Positions 49,207 through 59,486 are shown, counted from the stretch's first letter. The stretch is 64,000 bases of DNA from Sva-07 sp963728355 (GCA_963728355.1 CAVSJQ010000002.1:124001-188000), one strand, 5' to 3'. Notes: a model not told the origin generated them from the sequence alone. Numbers and translations are program-made.

Positions 49207-50645
49207 GCGACCTGGCTCAGCGCCACGGTGTCGTCGATGGCGGCGCGGAGGCATCGGATGAACAGCGCATGATCGGCGACCGCTGCCCGGTCGCTGTTGA
49301 CGCCGAGGTGGACGGCGCCGTCGTAGCTGAACAGCGTGATGTTGATCGCGGCGCCGGCCAACGGACCGAACGCGTAGAACTCCTCGACGCGCGAGCCGGC
49401 CATGTACACCGGAAACGGTGGGCCCGGCACGTTCGACGTGGTGATGTCGACCCCTTTCAACATGGCGCCCAGGATCGACACCGCCGCCGCGGGACCGAAC
49501 CTCGAGATCACCCCCGAGATGTCGTTGACGTGCGGCAGCGCCGGCTCGGAACGTGCCGCTCGCAGCAGCTCCTGGACGTCACGGATCCGCTGCGCGGGGT
49601 CGGCGCCGCTGAGCGGGAGCACCATGCGAGCCGGCACGAACTGGTTGTCGAAGTTGTTCGCCGCATCGCCGCCGCGAACGCTGATCGGCATGTTCATCCG
49701 GATCTCGGAGCACGGTTGACCGAGCGCATCGTGGTACCGCTCGAGGGCGTCGAGCGTGATCGCGACGAACGCATCGTTGAGCGTGCCGTCCACCGAACGC
49801 GCCGCGGCCTTCAGTGCCGCGAACGCGATCGAGACGGCCTCGAAGTGCGTGTTGATCGACCGCTCCGTCATCGCTGGGCTCAGCGGCGTCGTCGCCGGCT
49901 TGACCACGCGAGCGATCGAGCCGGTGGTGCGACCCAACTGCTCGATCGTGCCGCGGGGGTCGCGTAGCAGGTCGGTCGCCGTGCGCCACGACGCCCGCCC
50001 GAGTCGTGCGCCGGTGCGTGCCTCCGACGTGATCCGATGGGCGAGCGATCGTGCACCGGGAATTGCCCACACCGGGGCCTCGATGCGCAACCGCTGGTCG
50101 ACGGGAGGCGGCGCACCGCCACCGGCGACTCCGGTTCCGGCCGCGTCGTCGGCCGGTTCCGCCTCGAGGTCGACCATGTGCTGAAGCAGTTGCACCATGC
50201 CGAGTCCGTCGGCGATCGCATGGTGCACCTTCATGATGAAAGCCGCCCGCTTGCCGGGCAGGCCTTCGACGACGCACAGCTCCCACAGCGGGCGGTCCTT
50301 GTCGAAGGCCCGCGCGGCCATCCGTTGGGCCAGCTCGAGCACCTGACGCCGACCGGGCCGGCGACCGGGCAGGCGCGCCCACGTGTAGTGGTAGTCGATG
50401 TCGACCGCGGGGTCGTCGGCCCAGCGCGGCGGCGAGACGCCCGGCTGCTCGTCGACGACGCGTTGGTGCAGGCGGGGGATCTTCGCCACGATCCGTTCCA
50501 CGACGGCGTCCATGCGGTCGCGATCCGGCACCGAGTCGAGGAACCAGACACTGACGATCGTCGATCGCAGCAGCGGGTCGCGTTCGATGTGCCAGAGCAC
50601 CGAATCGCTCTCGCTCATCCACTCGTCGTAGTGCAGTTCAGCCAC
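49203..50645 (-). CDS. Wax ester synthase/diacylglycerol acyltransferase (WS/DGAT)
   Basis: The 480-residue protein has the catalytic HHxxxDG motif (KVHHAIADGLGMV) near residue 135, NDAFVAITLDAL with the conserved Asn-Asp, and the C-terminal SNVPGPPFPVYMAG and NITLFSYDG segments. It would esterify fatty alcohols or diacylglycerol with acyl-CoA to make storage lipid. The EWMSESDSVLWHIERDP opening differs from the usual PLDASFL form and defines the subgroup with a longer N-terminus. GGGGAG precedes the GTG at 50645; the ATG at 50618 is an alternative. It leads an operon with two DUF202 genes and is divergent from a second WS/DGAT. Confidence 0.88.
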   Translation of the reverse strand: MAELHYDEWMSESDSVLWHIERDPLLRSTIVSVWFLDSVPDRDRMDAVVERIVAKIPRLHQRVVDEQPGVSPPRWADDPAVDIDYHYTWARLPGRRPGRRQVLELAQRMAARAFDKDRPLWELCVVEGLPGKRAAFIMKVHHAIADGLGMVQLLQHMVDLEAEPADDAAGTGVAGGGAPPPVDQRLRIEAPVWAIPGARSLAHRITSEARTGARLGRASWRTATDLLRDPRGTIEQLGRTTGSIARVVKPATTPLSPAMTERSINTHFEAVSIAFAALKAAARSVDGTLNDAFVAITLDALERYHDALGQPCSEIRMNMPISVRGGDAANNFDNQFVPARMVLPLSGADPAQRIRDVQELLRAARSEPALPHVNDISGVISRFGPAAAVSILGAMLKGVDITTSNVPGPPFPVYMAGSRVEEFYAFGPLAGAAINITLFSYDGAVHLGVNSDRAAVADHALFIRCLRAAIDDTVALSQVA

Positions 50646-50822
50646 GACGTTCTCCCCGCCCGGATCTCCGGGAACCACGACGGCGCTCCCTCGGCCCGGG
50701 TCTCCGGGAACCGCGATCCGGCGTCCACTGACCCATGTGGCAGAACGTACACCTGCGGCGCGTGTCGAGGCGATGCCGCCCCAGGTGTCATCGGGACGGC
50801 GAATGGCGCGAGACTGCACGAC

Positions 50823-52568
50823 GTGAAGCAGCTGTCCGGCCTCGACGCCAGTTTCCTCTACATGGAGACACCCAACACCTACGGTCATGTGAACGGTCTT
50901 GCGATCTACGAGCGCCCCGAAGGCGACTTCGATCCGTATCAGGCCGCCTACGAGCGGTTCGACGCGCTGCTGGGTCGGCTCGAACCGATGCGTCGCCGGC
51001 TGGTCGAGGTGCCGTTCAAGCTCGACCACCCGTACTGGATCGACGACCCGGACTTCGATCTCAACTTCCACGTCCGCCACCTCGGCCTCGCCCCGCCGGG
51101 TGGCGCCGATCAGCTCGCCGAGCAGGTCGCACGCATCGTCGGGCGACGGATGGATCGCAGCCGCCCACTCTGGGAGGCGTACGTCATCGAGGGTCTCGCC
51201 GACGGCCGGTGGGCGATGCTGACGAAGACCCACCACGCCACGATCGACGGCGCCTCGGGCGTCCTGCTGCTCGGCATGCTCACCGATCCTGCGGCCGATA
51301 CGCCGATGCCAGAACACGTCGACTGGGTCGGCGAGCCGGTGCCCTCCGATCGTGAGCTGCTCGAACGCACGATGCGTCATCTCGCCGTCAATCCCGTGAA
51401 GGGGATGCGGCTGTCGTTGCGGATGGTGCGCAACCTTGCCGAAGCGGCCGGCGTCGACAGCGTGTCGGCGATCGTGGCGCAGGCCCGTGACGCCCTGAAG
51501 TCGGTGGCGGTCGGCGGTGCCGTCGACACGCCGGAGCCGGTCCATCGCGTGCGCATCCCGCTCTCGCCGGCGCCGCCCACACCGTTCAACCGGGCGGTCA
51601 CCCCGCATCGCCGTTTCGCGATGCGCTCGGCGGCGCTGTCCAACATCAAGGCCCTCAAGGAAGCGACCGGATGCACCGTCAACGACATCGTGATGGCGGT
51701 CTGCGCCGGCGCCCTGCGCCAGTACCTGCTGCGTCACGACGCACTGCCGGAGGCCCCGCTGCGCGCCATGGTGCCGGTGTCGATCCGCACCGGCGAGGAG
51801 GAGGACCCGTGGACGAATCGTGTCGGTGCCATCATCGCGGAGCTGCCGACCAACAGCGATGACCCGATCGAACGTCTGCGCCGCTGCCACGAGGCGATGA
51901 ACGAGGCGAAGCTCCAGATGGACGTGCTCCCGGCCGAGGACATCGCGGAGTTGGCCCAGGTCGCGCCGCCGTTGGCTGCGACCGCGGCGATGCGCCTGCA
52001 GTCGCGCCTGCGGCTTGCCGACCGGATGAACCTGCCGGTCAACGTCGTCATCTCGAACGTGCCCGGACCGCGTCACGCCCTGTACTTCGCCGGCGCCAAG
52101 ATGACCAACTACATCCCGGTGTCGACGATCGCCGACGACATGGGACTGAACATCACGGTGCACAGCTACCTCGACCGGCTCGACTTCGGGCTGATCGCCG
52201 ACCGCGAGCTCGTTCCCGATCTGTGGGATCTCGTCGACCTGCACATCGACGAGATCGCCGTGCTGTTCGAGGCCACCGGCGCCGAATGGGCCGAGGAGCA
52301 GCAGCCGCCGTCGATGCGACGCGGTGCCGCCACACGGACCCCGCCGAAGAAGACCCCGGCCGAGAAGTCGACGGCCGAGAAGTCGACGGCGAAGAAGGCC
52401 CCGGCGAAGAAGTCGACGGCCAAGAAGCGCACGGCGAGGAAGACCCCGGCCAAGAAGAAGACCCCCGCCAAGAAGAAGGCCCCGGCAAAGAAGCGGGCAG
52501 CGACAAAGAAGCGCACCACGACGACGTCGACGGCCGAGACGTCTCCAGCGACGCAGGCCACCGGGTGA
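50823..52568 (+). CDS. WS/DGAT acyltransferase with histone-H1-like Lys-rich tail
   Basis: The protein of about 581 residues starts VKQLSGLDASFLYMETPNTY, the classical WS/DGAT opening, has HHATIDGASG near residue 141, NDIVMAVCAGAL, and SNVPGPRHALYFAG with NITVHSYLDRLDFGL. After about residue 480 the family sequence ends and an 80-residue tail of PAKK/STAKK/TPAKK units follows, like eukaryotic H1 and mycobacterial HupB tails. The enzyme would make triacylglycerol or wax esters; the tail could bind DNA, polyphosphate or anionic lipid. The start is GTG. An acyl-CoA dehydrogenase gene follows after 47 bases. Confidence 0.88.
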   Translation: MKQLSGLDASFLYMETPNTYGHVNGLAIYERPEGDFDPYQAAYERFDALLGRLEPMRRRLVEVPFKLDHPYWIDDPDFDLNFHVRHLGLAPPGGADQLAEQVARIVGRRMDRSRPLWEAYVIEGLADGRWAMLTKTHHATIDGASGVLLLGMLTDPAADTPMPEHVDWVGEPVPSDRELLERTMRHLAVNPVKGMRLSLRMVRNLAEAAGVDSVSAIVAQARDALKSVAVGGAVDTPEPVHRVRIPLSPAPPTPFNRAVTPHRRFAMRSAALSNIKALKEATGCTVNDIVMAVCAGALRQYLLRHDALPEAPLRAMVPVSIRTGEEEDPWTNRVGAIIAELPTNSDDPIERLRRCHEAMNEAKLQMDVLPAEDIAELAQVAPPLAATAAMRLQSRLRLADRMNLPVNVVISNVPGPRHALYFAGAKMTNYIPVSTIADDMGLNITVHSYLDRLDFGLIADRELVPDLWDLVDLHIDEIAVLFEATGAEWAEEQQPPSMRRGAATRTPPKKTPAEKSTAEKSTAKKAPAKKSTAKKRTARKTPAKKKTPAKKKAPAKKRAATKKRTTTTSTAETSPATQATG

Positions 52569-52615
52569 TCGCCGGAATCTGATCGCGCCGGACGGAACGA
52601 CAAGACTCGACAGCG

Positions 52616-53845
52616 ATGGACTTCGACCTCCCACCCGACGATCACCCGACCCGTCGCCTCGTTCGTGACTGGATCGCCGACAACCCCGATCCCACCTCGA
52701 AGCAGCTCGCCGAGGCCGGCTACGTCGTGCCGCACTGGCCGAAGCCGTGGGGACTCGAGGCGGACCCGATCGACCAGTTGGTGATCGACGACGAACTGGC
52801 AAAGGCCGGGATCCAGCGCCCGGGCAACCACATCGGCATCGGCTGGGCGGCCCCGACGATCTTTCTCGCCGGCACGCCCGAACAGCACGAGCGGTACCTG
52901 CCGAAGATCTTCAGCGGCGAAGAGATCTGGTGCCAGCTGTTTTCCGAACCCGATGCCGGCTCCGATCTCGCCAACCTGTCGACCCGCGCCGTGCGCGACG
53001 GAGACGAATACGTCGTCAACGGCTCCAAGATCTGGTCGAGCGGCGCTCACCACTCGCAGCTCGGGATTCTGATCGCGCGTACCGATCCCGACCAGCCCAA
53101 GCACAAGGGCATCTCCTACTTCATCTGCCCGATGAACCTGCCCGGCGTCTCGATGAGTCCGATCGTCGACATGACCACCGCACATTCGTTCAACCAGGTG
53201 TTCTTCGACAACGTGCGGATCCCGGCATCACTGCGCGTTGGCGAGGAGGGCGACGGATGGCGCCTCGCCAAGGTCACCCTGTCGAACGAGCGGGTGTCGC
53301 TGTCGTCGGCCGGATCGCTGTGGGGTGTCGGGCCCTCGGCCGACGACCTGCTCGACCTGATCCGTCGCAACGGCGGGCTCACCGACCCCGTGCTGCGTGA
53401 TCGGGTCACCCGCCTGCACATCGAATCGCAGCTCCTCCACCTCAACCGGATGCGCAGCCTGAGCGCGCGACTGAAGGGCCGGACGCCGGGGCCCGAGGCG
53501 TCGATCCAGAAGATCATGGCCGACGAGCACGGCCAGCACGTGATGGCGCTCGCCAAGGACGTTGCGGGCGCCGATGGCATGCTCACCGGTTCCGGCCCGG
53601 CCGGTGCGATCACGTCGTCGTCTCGCAGCGGGCCGACCGAGAACAACCTCGGTGTGGTCCGCCAGTTCCCCGACGTCGAGCCGGTGTGGCACTACGGCTA
53701 CCTGTTCAGCCCGGCGCTCACGCTCGGCGGTGGCACGTTCGCGGTCCAGCGCAACATCGTCGGCGAGTTCGTGCTCGGTCTGCCCCGCGAACCGAACCTC
53801 GAGCAGGGCCTCACCTGGTCGGAAGCACGACAGCAGCGGACCTGA
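52616..53845 (+). CDS. Acyl-CoA dehydrogenase family protein
   Basis: The 409-residue protein has an ACAD fold with LFSEPDAGSDLANLST, KIWSSGAHHSQLGILIARTD, and AHSFNQVFFDNVRIP, then a C-terminal helical domain with LTLGGGTFAVQRNIVGEFVLG. Relatives with a PGNHIGIGWAAPTIF region act on long-chain or steroid-derived acyl-CoA as heteromeric FadE enzymes in actinobacteria, and this one may need a partner. The catalytic Glu cannot be assigned with certainty. It follows the WS/DGAT gene and precedes polyphosphate glucokinase by 19 bases, on the same strand. Confidence 0.88.
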   Translation: MDFDLPPDDHPTRRLVRDWIADNPDPTSKQLAEAGYVVPHWPKPWGLEADPIDQLVIDDELAKAGIQRPGNHIGIGWAAPTIFLAGTPEQHERYLPKIFSGEEIWCQLFSEPDAGSDLANLSTRAVRDGDEYVVNGSKIWSSGAHHSQLGILIARTDPDQPKHKGISYFICPMNLPGVSMSPIVDMTTAHSFNQVFFDNVRIPASLRVGEEGDGWRLAKVTLSNERVSLSSAGSLWGVGPSADDLLDLIRRNGGLTDPVLRDRVTRLHIESQLLHLNRMRSLSARLKGRTPGPEASIQKIMADEHGQHVMALAKDVAGADGMLTGSGPAGAITSSSRSGPTENNLGVVRQFPDVEPVWHYGYLFSPALTLGGGTFAVQRNIVGEFVLGLPREPNLEQGLTWSEARQQRT

Positions 53846-53864
53846 CCGTGACGATCTCCGCACC

Positions 53865-54638
<774 letters not shown>

Positions 54639-54647
54639 CGCTCGCCG

Positions 54648-55760
54648 TCAGTGGCTGGCGACGTCGGCCGGGCCGTTCCCGCGACCCCGGAACCACAGGG
54701 TGGCGACGGTGACCGTGATGATCGGCACCACGAAGAACAGCATCACCGTGCCGTAGGGCTGACGGGATCCGTGATCGGTGGCGTCGAGCACCAGCCAGGT
54801 GAGGTATGCGGCGTATCCGACGAGGAAGGCGATGCCCTCCCATCGGTTGAGGACGTAGCCGTTGGCGAAGATCGGCAGGCAGGCCACCGCGACGGCGACC
54901 ATCACCGGGATGTCGACCTGCACGGCGCTGGCCGCCACGGGAATCGCATTCGGCGACACGACGGCGGTGACACCGAGCACGGCGAGCAGGTTGAACAGAT
55001 TCGAGCCGATCGCGTTGCCGACGGCGAGGTCGCGCTGTCCCCGGATCGCCGCGAGCACCGACGTGGCCACCTCGGGCAGCGACGTGCCGATCGCCACGAC
55101 CGTCAGTCCGATCACCAGGTCGCTGACGCCGAGCTCGGCGGCGATGTCGCTCGCCGAGTTGACCAGCGCCTGCGAGCCGAGCACGAGCAGCAGCAGGCCG
55201 AGCAGGAGGAATCCGATGTCGGAGAACACCGATGCCTCGGCCAACGACTCGGGGTCGAGCGCATCGTCGTACTCGGTGACGATGTCGGGTGACGAGCCTC
55301 GGGTGGCGGCGATCACGGTCCAGGTGATGTACACGGCAAGTGCGGACAGCAGGATCAGGCCCTCGATGCGGCCGAGTTGCTCGTTCAGTACGAACAGGAG
55401 CACCAGCACCGAGGCGCCGATCATGATCGGCACGTCGAGGCGCACGATCCGTTGCGCGACGAACAGCGACCCGCCGATCGCCGCCGCGGTGCCGAGCACG
55501 AGCAGCACGTTGGCGATGTTCGAGCCGACCACGTTGCCGATCGCGATCGCGCCGGCCTGGTCGCCACCGCGGAGCGCATCGCCCACGCTGACCGCCAGTT
55601 CTGGAGCGCTCGTGCCGAACGCCACCACGGTGAGGCCGATGACGACGCTCGACATGCCGGTTCGGGCGGCCAGGCGGGCAGCGCCCCGCACGAGCAATTC
55701 GGCTCCGCCGACCAGCCCGACGAGCCCGGCGATCAGGAGTGCAATCGTGCCGACGCCCAT
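54648..55760 (-). CDS. Calcium/sodium antiporter (CaCA, YrbG/CAX-like)
   Basis: The 370-residue protein has ten or so helices and two inverted alpha repeats. The first shows VVAFGTSAPELAVSV and GNVVGSNIANVLLVLG; the second shows VVAIGTSLPEVATSV and GNAIGSNLFNLLAVLG. These Glu-containing motifs bind Ca2+ and Na+ in exchangers. It would extrude Ca2+ (or another cation) against Na+ or H+. The length and loop (TEYDDALDPESLAEAS) fit the bacterial YrbG-type group. It is convergent with ppgK and downstream of the oxidoreductase gene across 139 bases containing two palindromes. Confidence 0.9.
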   Translation of the reverse strand: MGVGTIALLIAGLVGLVGGAELLVRGAARLAARTGMSSVVIGLTVVAFGTSAPELAVSVGDALRGGDQAGAIAIGNVVGSNIANVLLVLGTAAAIGGSLFVAQRIVRLDVPIMIGASVLVLLFVLNEQLGRIEGLILLSALAVYITWTVIAATRGSSPDIVTEYDDALDPESLAEASVFSDIGFLLLGLLLLVLGSQALVNSASDIAAELGVSDLVIGLTVVAIGTSLPEVATSVLAAIRGQRDLAVGNAIGSNLFNLLAVLGVTAVVSPNAIPVAASAVQVDIPVMVAVAVACLPIFANGYVLNRWEGIAFLVGYAAYLTWLVLDATDHGSRQPYGTVMLFFVVPIITVTVATLWFRGRGNGPADVASH

Positions 55761-55819
55761 GGCCGGTGGAGGCTACGAGCGAATCGCTGCCATCCGACCG
55801 ACGCCCTCGTCGTCGTCCC

Positions 55820-55848
55820 GGTGACGCGGTGCCAGGCACCGCGTCACC
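55820..55848. repeat. GGTGCC palindrome, copy 1
   Basis: GGTGACGCGGTGCC, a central A, then GGCACCGCGTCACC is a perfect 29-base palindrome, lying between the oxidoreductase and exchanger genes. A second copy follows 20 bases later, so the pair could act as a terminator or be a REP-like element. Confidence 0.8.
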
Positions 55849-55868
55849 GCGTAACACGTGTTGGTGGA

Positions 55869-55897
55869 GGTTGCGCGGTGCCAGGCACCGCGTAACC
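55869..55897. repeat. GGTGCC palindrome, copy 2
   Basis: This copy reads GGTTGCGCGGTGCC, A, GGCACCGCGTAACC; 13 of 14 arm positions pair. It begins two bases from the oxidoreductase stop codon, so it may be that gene's terminator. Its core is identical to copy 1. Confidence 0.8.
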
Positions 55898-55899
55898 GG

Positions 55900-58800
55900 T
55901 CAGTGCAGGCGGCGGGCGAGTTCGGCGCGGTAGGCCTCGGCGCGGCGCAGCTTGATGTCTTCGTAGCCGCGGACCTGATCCGGCAGCGAGGCGATCTCGA
56001 CCGCCTCGTCGTAGCGCTCGCCGGTCATGCGACGGTTCAACGTGGTGATCGCATCGATGTACTCGGGGATCATCGCCCGCTCGACCCGGCGCACCTTCGC
56101 CCACCGGAACGGATCGGCGAGCGTGCCGCGCACCGCTTTGCTCGCCCGCAGTGCCCGCAGCGCGGGCACGGCGGTGCGCTGCAGCTTCAGCTTGCGGTCG
56201 AGGCCGAGTGATCGCAGCATCGGCGGATGCAGGTGGTAGGTGACCGTGGTGTCGGCGCCACCGACGGCTTCGTATCCTTGGCGGGCAGCGTCGTCGAGCA
56301 ACAGGCGCGCCACCTCGTACTCGTCCTTGTAGGCCATCAGCTTGTGGAGGTTGCGTGAGACTGCTTCGGTGTAGCGCTCCGACTCCACGCCGCTGGCCAC
56401 CTCGGCGGACCGGGCCTCGGCGACGACCGATCGGAACCGCTCGGCGTACTCGTCGGACTGGTAGCCGGCCAGGTCGTCGGCGAGTCGGTCGACGAGGTCG
56501 CCGAGCGACTCGGGGCCGGCCGGATGGACGATCCCGGCCGCCTGCTCGACCGCCTCGGCGTCGAGCGCCCACGCCCGGCCCCATCGGAACGCGGACAGAT
56601 TGGTGTCGACCGCCACCCCGTTCAGCGTGATCGCCTGTTCGATCGCGTCGACGGGCACCGGAACCGCACCCACCTGGACGGCGGCGCCGAGCAGCAGGAT
56701 GTTCGCCGTGGTCGTCGAGCCGAGCAGGCTGTCGGCGAGCCCGGCCGCATCGAGGAACCGGTTCTCGTCACCCCGGCTGACCTGGCCGACCCGCTCGACG
56801 AGCACGTTGCTCGCCGGGAGGGCGATGTCGGGGTGGGTGACCATCTGTCCGGTCGGCACGGCGTCGGTCGAGGCGACCACCACCGTGCGGTCGCTGCGGA
56901 CCCCGGCCAGGTTTGCGTCGCTGGCGCCGACGAGCAGATCGAACGCCAGCAGGCAGTCGACGCCGGACACGTTGGCATGGTTCGACACCGCCACGTCGCC
57001 ACGGGTGATGCGCAGGTCGCTGACCACCGGTCCGGCCTTCTGCGACAGGCCGGTCTGGTCCAAGCCGCGTACGTGCAGGCCGGCGAGCATCGCCGCCGTG
57101 CCGAGGACCTGACTGACGGTGACCACGCCGGTGCCGCCGATGCCGGTGAGCCGCACGGTGAAGTCGCCACCGTCGACGAGCGCCGGCGCCGGCGCCGGCA
57201 GGTCGCTCGGGGCCACCGGCGGCTCGCGGCGCTCGGACCGGTCAGCGGCAGGGTCGACCGTGACCGTAGCGAACGACGGGCAGTCACCCTGCAGACACGA
57301 GAAGTCGAAGTTGCAGCTCGTCTGGTGGATCCGGGTCTTGCGGCCGAACGGCGTGTCGACGGGCTGCACCGACAGACAGTTGCTCTTGTCGCCGCAGTCG
57401 CCGCACCCTTCACAGACGCGTTCGTTGATCACCACCCGGAATCCGGGTGTCGGAATCGTGCCGCGTGCGCGTCCACGCCGATTTTCGGCGGCGCACGCCT
57501 GGTCGTGGATGTGAACCGTCACGCCCCGGATCCCGGCGAGCACCCGCTGCGCCTCGTCGAAGCGGCTGCGGTCCCACACGTCGACCTCCGACGGGAACGA
57601 CCCGGCGGGATGGCGATGCGGGTCGTCGCTGGTGACGATCACGCGCTCCACCCCTTCGAGCAGCAGCATCGCGGCGACGTCGGGCACCGACATCTGTCCC
57701 TGGGGGTCCTGGCCACCGGTCATCGCGACGGTGCCGTTGTAGAGCAGCTTGTACGTGATGTCGACGCCGGCCGCGACCGCCGCTCGCACCGCCAGCGAAC
57801 CGGAGTGGAAGAACGTCCCGTCGCCCAGGTTCTGCACCAGATGGTTGCGTCCGACGAACGGCGCCATCCCGATCCACTGGGCACCCTCGCCGCCCATGCA
57901 CGTGAGCCCGACGATGTCGCCGACGCGTTCGGGATCCATCATCGCCACCATCGCGTGGCAGCCGATGCCGCCCCCGACCAGCGTGTCGGGCTCGGCGCGC
58001 GTGCTGCGGTTGTGTGGGCATCCCGAGCAGTAGAACGGTGCCCGGTTCACGGTGAGCGGGATGCGCGTGCGCTGTGGGCGAACCACCTCGTCGAGCGGCC
58101 GCAGGCGGGCGGCGATCCGCGCCGACAACCGTGCGTGGAGCGGGGCGAGCAACGTGTCGACGTCGAGGGTTCCGTGGCCGGGCAGCAGCAGATCGCCGTG
58201 CTCGTCGCGCCGGCCGACGACACGCGGGTGGTGGGCGCCGTCGTACAACGAGCTCTTCAGGAGTCCTTCCAGCGTCGGGTTCTTCTCCTCGACCACGACC
58301 ACCTCGTCGAGGCCGTCCGCGAACTCGCGAGCCTGGGCCGGATCGAGCGGGACCGGCATCAGCAACTGGAAGAGCCGGACGCCGGCGGCACGCAGATCGT
58401 CGTCGGTGGCGAGGCCGAGCACCCTCAGTGCTTCGCGGACCTCGTGGAAGGTGTGTCCGCACGCAGCGATGCCGATCCAGTCGTCGACCGTGCGGGTGAT
58501 CACGCGGTTCAGCCCGTTGTCGACGCCGTAACGGCGCGCCAGCGGCCAGCGAATCTCCTGGAACTCGCGTTCCATGTCGATCGTGTACGGCGTGAGCAGC
58601 CGGCCGTTGGGGTGAGGATGGAAGGGGTGCCCATCGACGTCGATCACCGGCGACGACGCATGGACCCGGTCGGGATGCACGTCGACGGTGCCCGTGCCGT
58701 CCGCCACGGCGGTGACCAGCTTCAGGCCCGCCCACAGACCGCACGACCGCGAGAGTGCGACCGCGTGCCGGCTGAGGTCGAGCGCCTCCTGCACATCGCC

Positions 58801-59352
58801 CGGGAAGAGGACCGGCATGTGCAGGTCGACCATCGTGGCGTCGCTCGACGACGGCAGCGTCGAGGACTTGGCCGCCGGATCGTCGCCGACTACGGCGACG
58901 ACACCACCGTGCATCGACGTCCCGGAGAAGACGGCGTGACGGATTGCGTCGCTGCTGCGGTCGAATCCGGGGCCCTTGCCGTACCAGATGCCGACGACGC
59001 CGTCGTAACGGGCGTCGTCGAGCGTCATCGCGAGTTGGCTGCCCATCACCGCGGTCGCCGCCAGCTCCTCGTTGACGGCCGGTCGGACGACGATCGGCAG
59101 GTCGGGAACCGTCGCGGATGCGCGCTGCAGCTCCTCGGTGAACGTGCCGACCGGCGACCCCTGGTACCCGGACGCGAACGCTGCGGTCGTCAGACCGAGT
59201 CGCCGGTCGAGCCGCAGCTGGTCGGCGGCCAGACGGGCCACCGCCTGCACCCCGGACAGGAAGACCGTGCCGTCCTCCAGCCGGAACCGGTCGGCCAGTT
59301 CGTACCGCCGTGCGCCGGCGTGCTGATCGATGCCCCCGCTGTCGATCGTCAT
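55900..59352 (-). CDS. Fused indolepyruvate/2-oxoacid ferredoxin oxidoreductase
   Basis: The 1150-residue protein joins the alpha-like thiamine-diphosphate part (SGVQAVARL, ASGYQGSPVGTF, and the TPP site GDGTFFHSGSLAVRAA), an [4Fe-4S] site CEGCGDCGDKSNC near residue 640 and a gamma-like C-terminal half (TGIGGTGVVTVSQVLGTAA). It would decarboxylate indolepyruvate or branched/aromatic 2-oxoacids to acyl-CoA, with ferredoxin or another acceptor. Such fusions occur in aerobic actinobacteria and proteobacteria. AGGAGG precedes the ATG at 59352. The open frame extends far upstream but overlaps the MmyB gene and lacks family sequence. Confidence 0.9.
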   Translation of the reverse strand: MTIDSGGIDQHAGARRYELADRFRLEDGTVFLSGVQAVARLAADQLRLDRRLGLTTAAFASGYQGSPVGTFTEELQRASATVPDLPIVVRPAVNEELAATAVMGSQLAMTLDDARYDGVVGIWYGKGPGFDRSSDAIRHAVFSGTSMHGGVVAVVGDDPAAKSSTLPSSSDATMVDLHMPVLFPGDVQEALDLSRHAVALSRSCGLWAGLKLVTAVADGTGTVDVHPDRVHASSPVIDVDGHPFHPHPNGRLLTPYTIDMEREFQEIRWPLARRYGVDNGLNRVITRTVDDWIGIAACGHTFHEVREALRVLGLATDDDLRAAGVRLFQLLMPVPLDPAQAREFADGLDEVVVVEEKNPTLEGLLKSSLYDGAHHPRVVGRRDEHGDLLLPGHGTLDVDTLLAPLHARLSARIAARLRPLDEVVRPQRTRIPLTVNRAPFYCSGCPHNRSTRAEPDTLVGGGIGCHAMVAMMDPERVGDIVGLTCMGGEGAQWIGMAPFVGRNHLVQNLGDGTFFHSGSLAVRAAVAAGVDITYKLLYNGTVAMTGGQDPQGQMSVPDVAAMLLLEGVERVIVTSDDPHRHPAGSFPSEVDVWDRSRFDEAQRVLAGIRGVTVHIHDQACAAENRRGRARGTIPTPGFRVVINERVCEGCGDCGDKSNCLSVQPVDTPFGRKTRIHQTSCNFDFSCLQGDCPSFATVTVDPAADRSERREPPVAPSDLPAPAPALVDGGDFTVRLTGIGGTGVVTVSQVLGTAAMLAGLHVRGLDQTGLSQKAGPVVSDLRITRGDVAVSNHANVSGVDCLLAFDLLVGASDANLAGVRSDRTVVVASTDAVPTGQMVTHPDIALPASNVLVERVGQVSRGDENRFLDAAGLADSLLGSTTTANILLLGAAVQVGAVPVPVDAIEQAITLNGVAVDTNLSAFRWGRAWALDAEAVEQAAGIVHPAGPESLGDLVDRLADDLAGYQSDEYAERFRSVVAEARSAEVASGVESERYTEAVSRNLHKLMAYKDEYEVARLLLDDAARQGYEAVGGADTTVTYHLHPPMLRSLGLDRKLKLQRTAVPALRALRASKAVRGTLADPFRWAKVRRVERAMIPEYIDAITTLNRRMTGERYDEAVEIASLPDQVRGYEDIKLRRAEAYRAELARRLH

Positions 59353-59486
59353 CGGACCTCCTTCGTCGGTTGCCCCGTTCCCTGTTGTACCCCATCCCAA
59401 CCCCCGCGGGCGACCAGCCCCTCCTCCTGCCGACTCCTGCGACTCCTGTCGTTCCGGACCCGACCCGGACGGACCGGGCAGCCCGT

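Noticed and set aside
49203..52802. A 1199-codon open frame on the minus strand extending over the plus-strand WS/DGAT gene
   Set aside because: Only the first part from 50645 down to 49203 encodes recognisable WS/DGAT sequence; upstream of that the frame is the antisense of another real gene and is open because of high GC.
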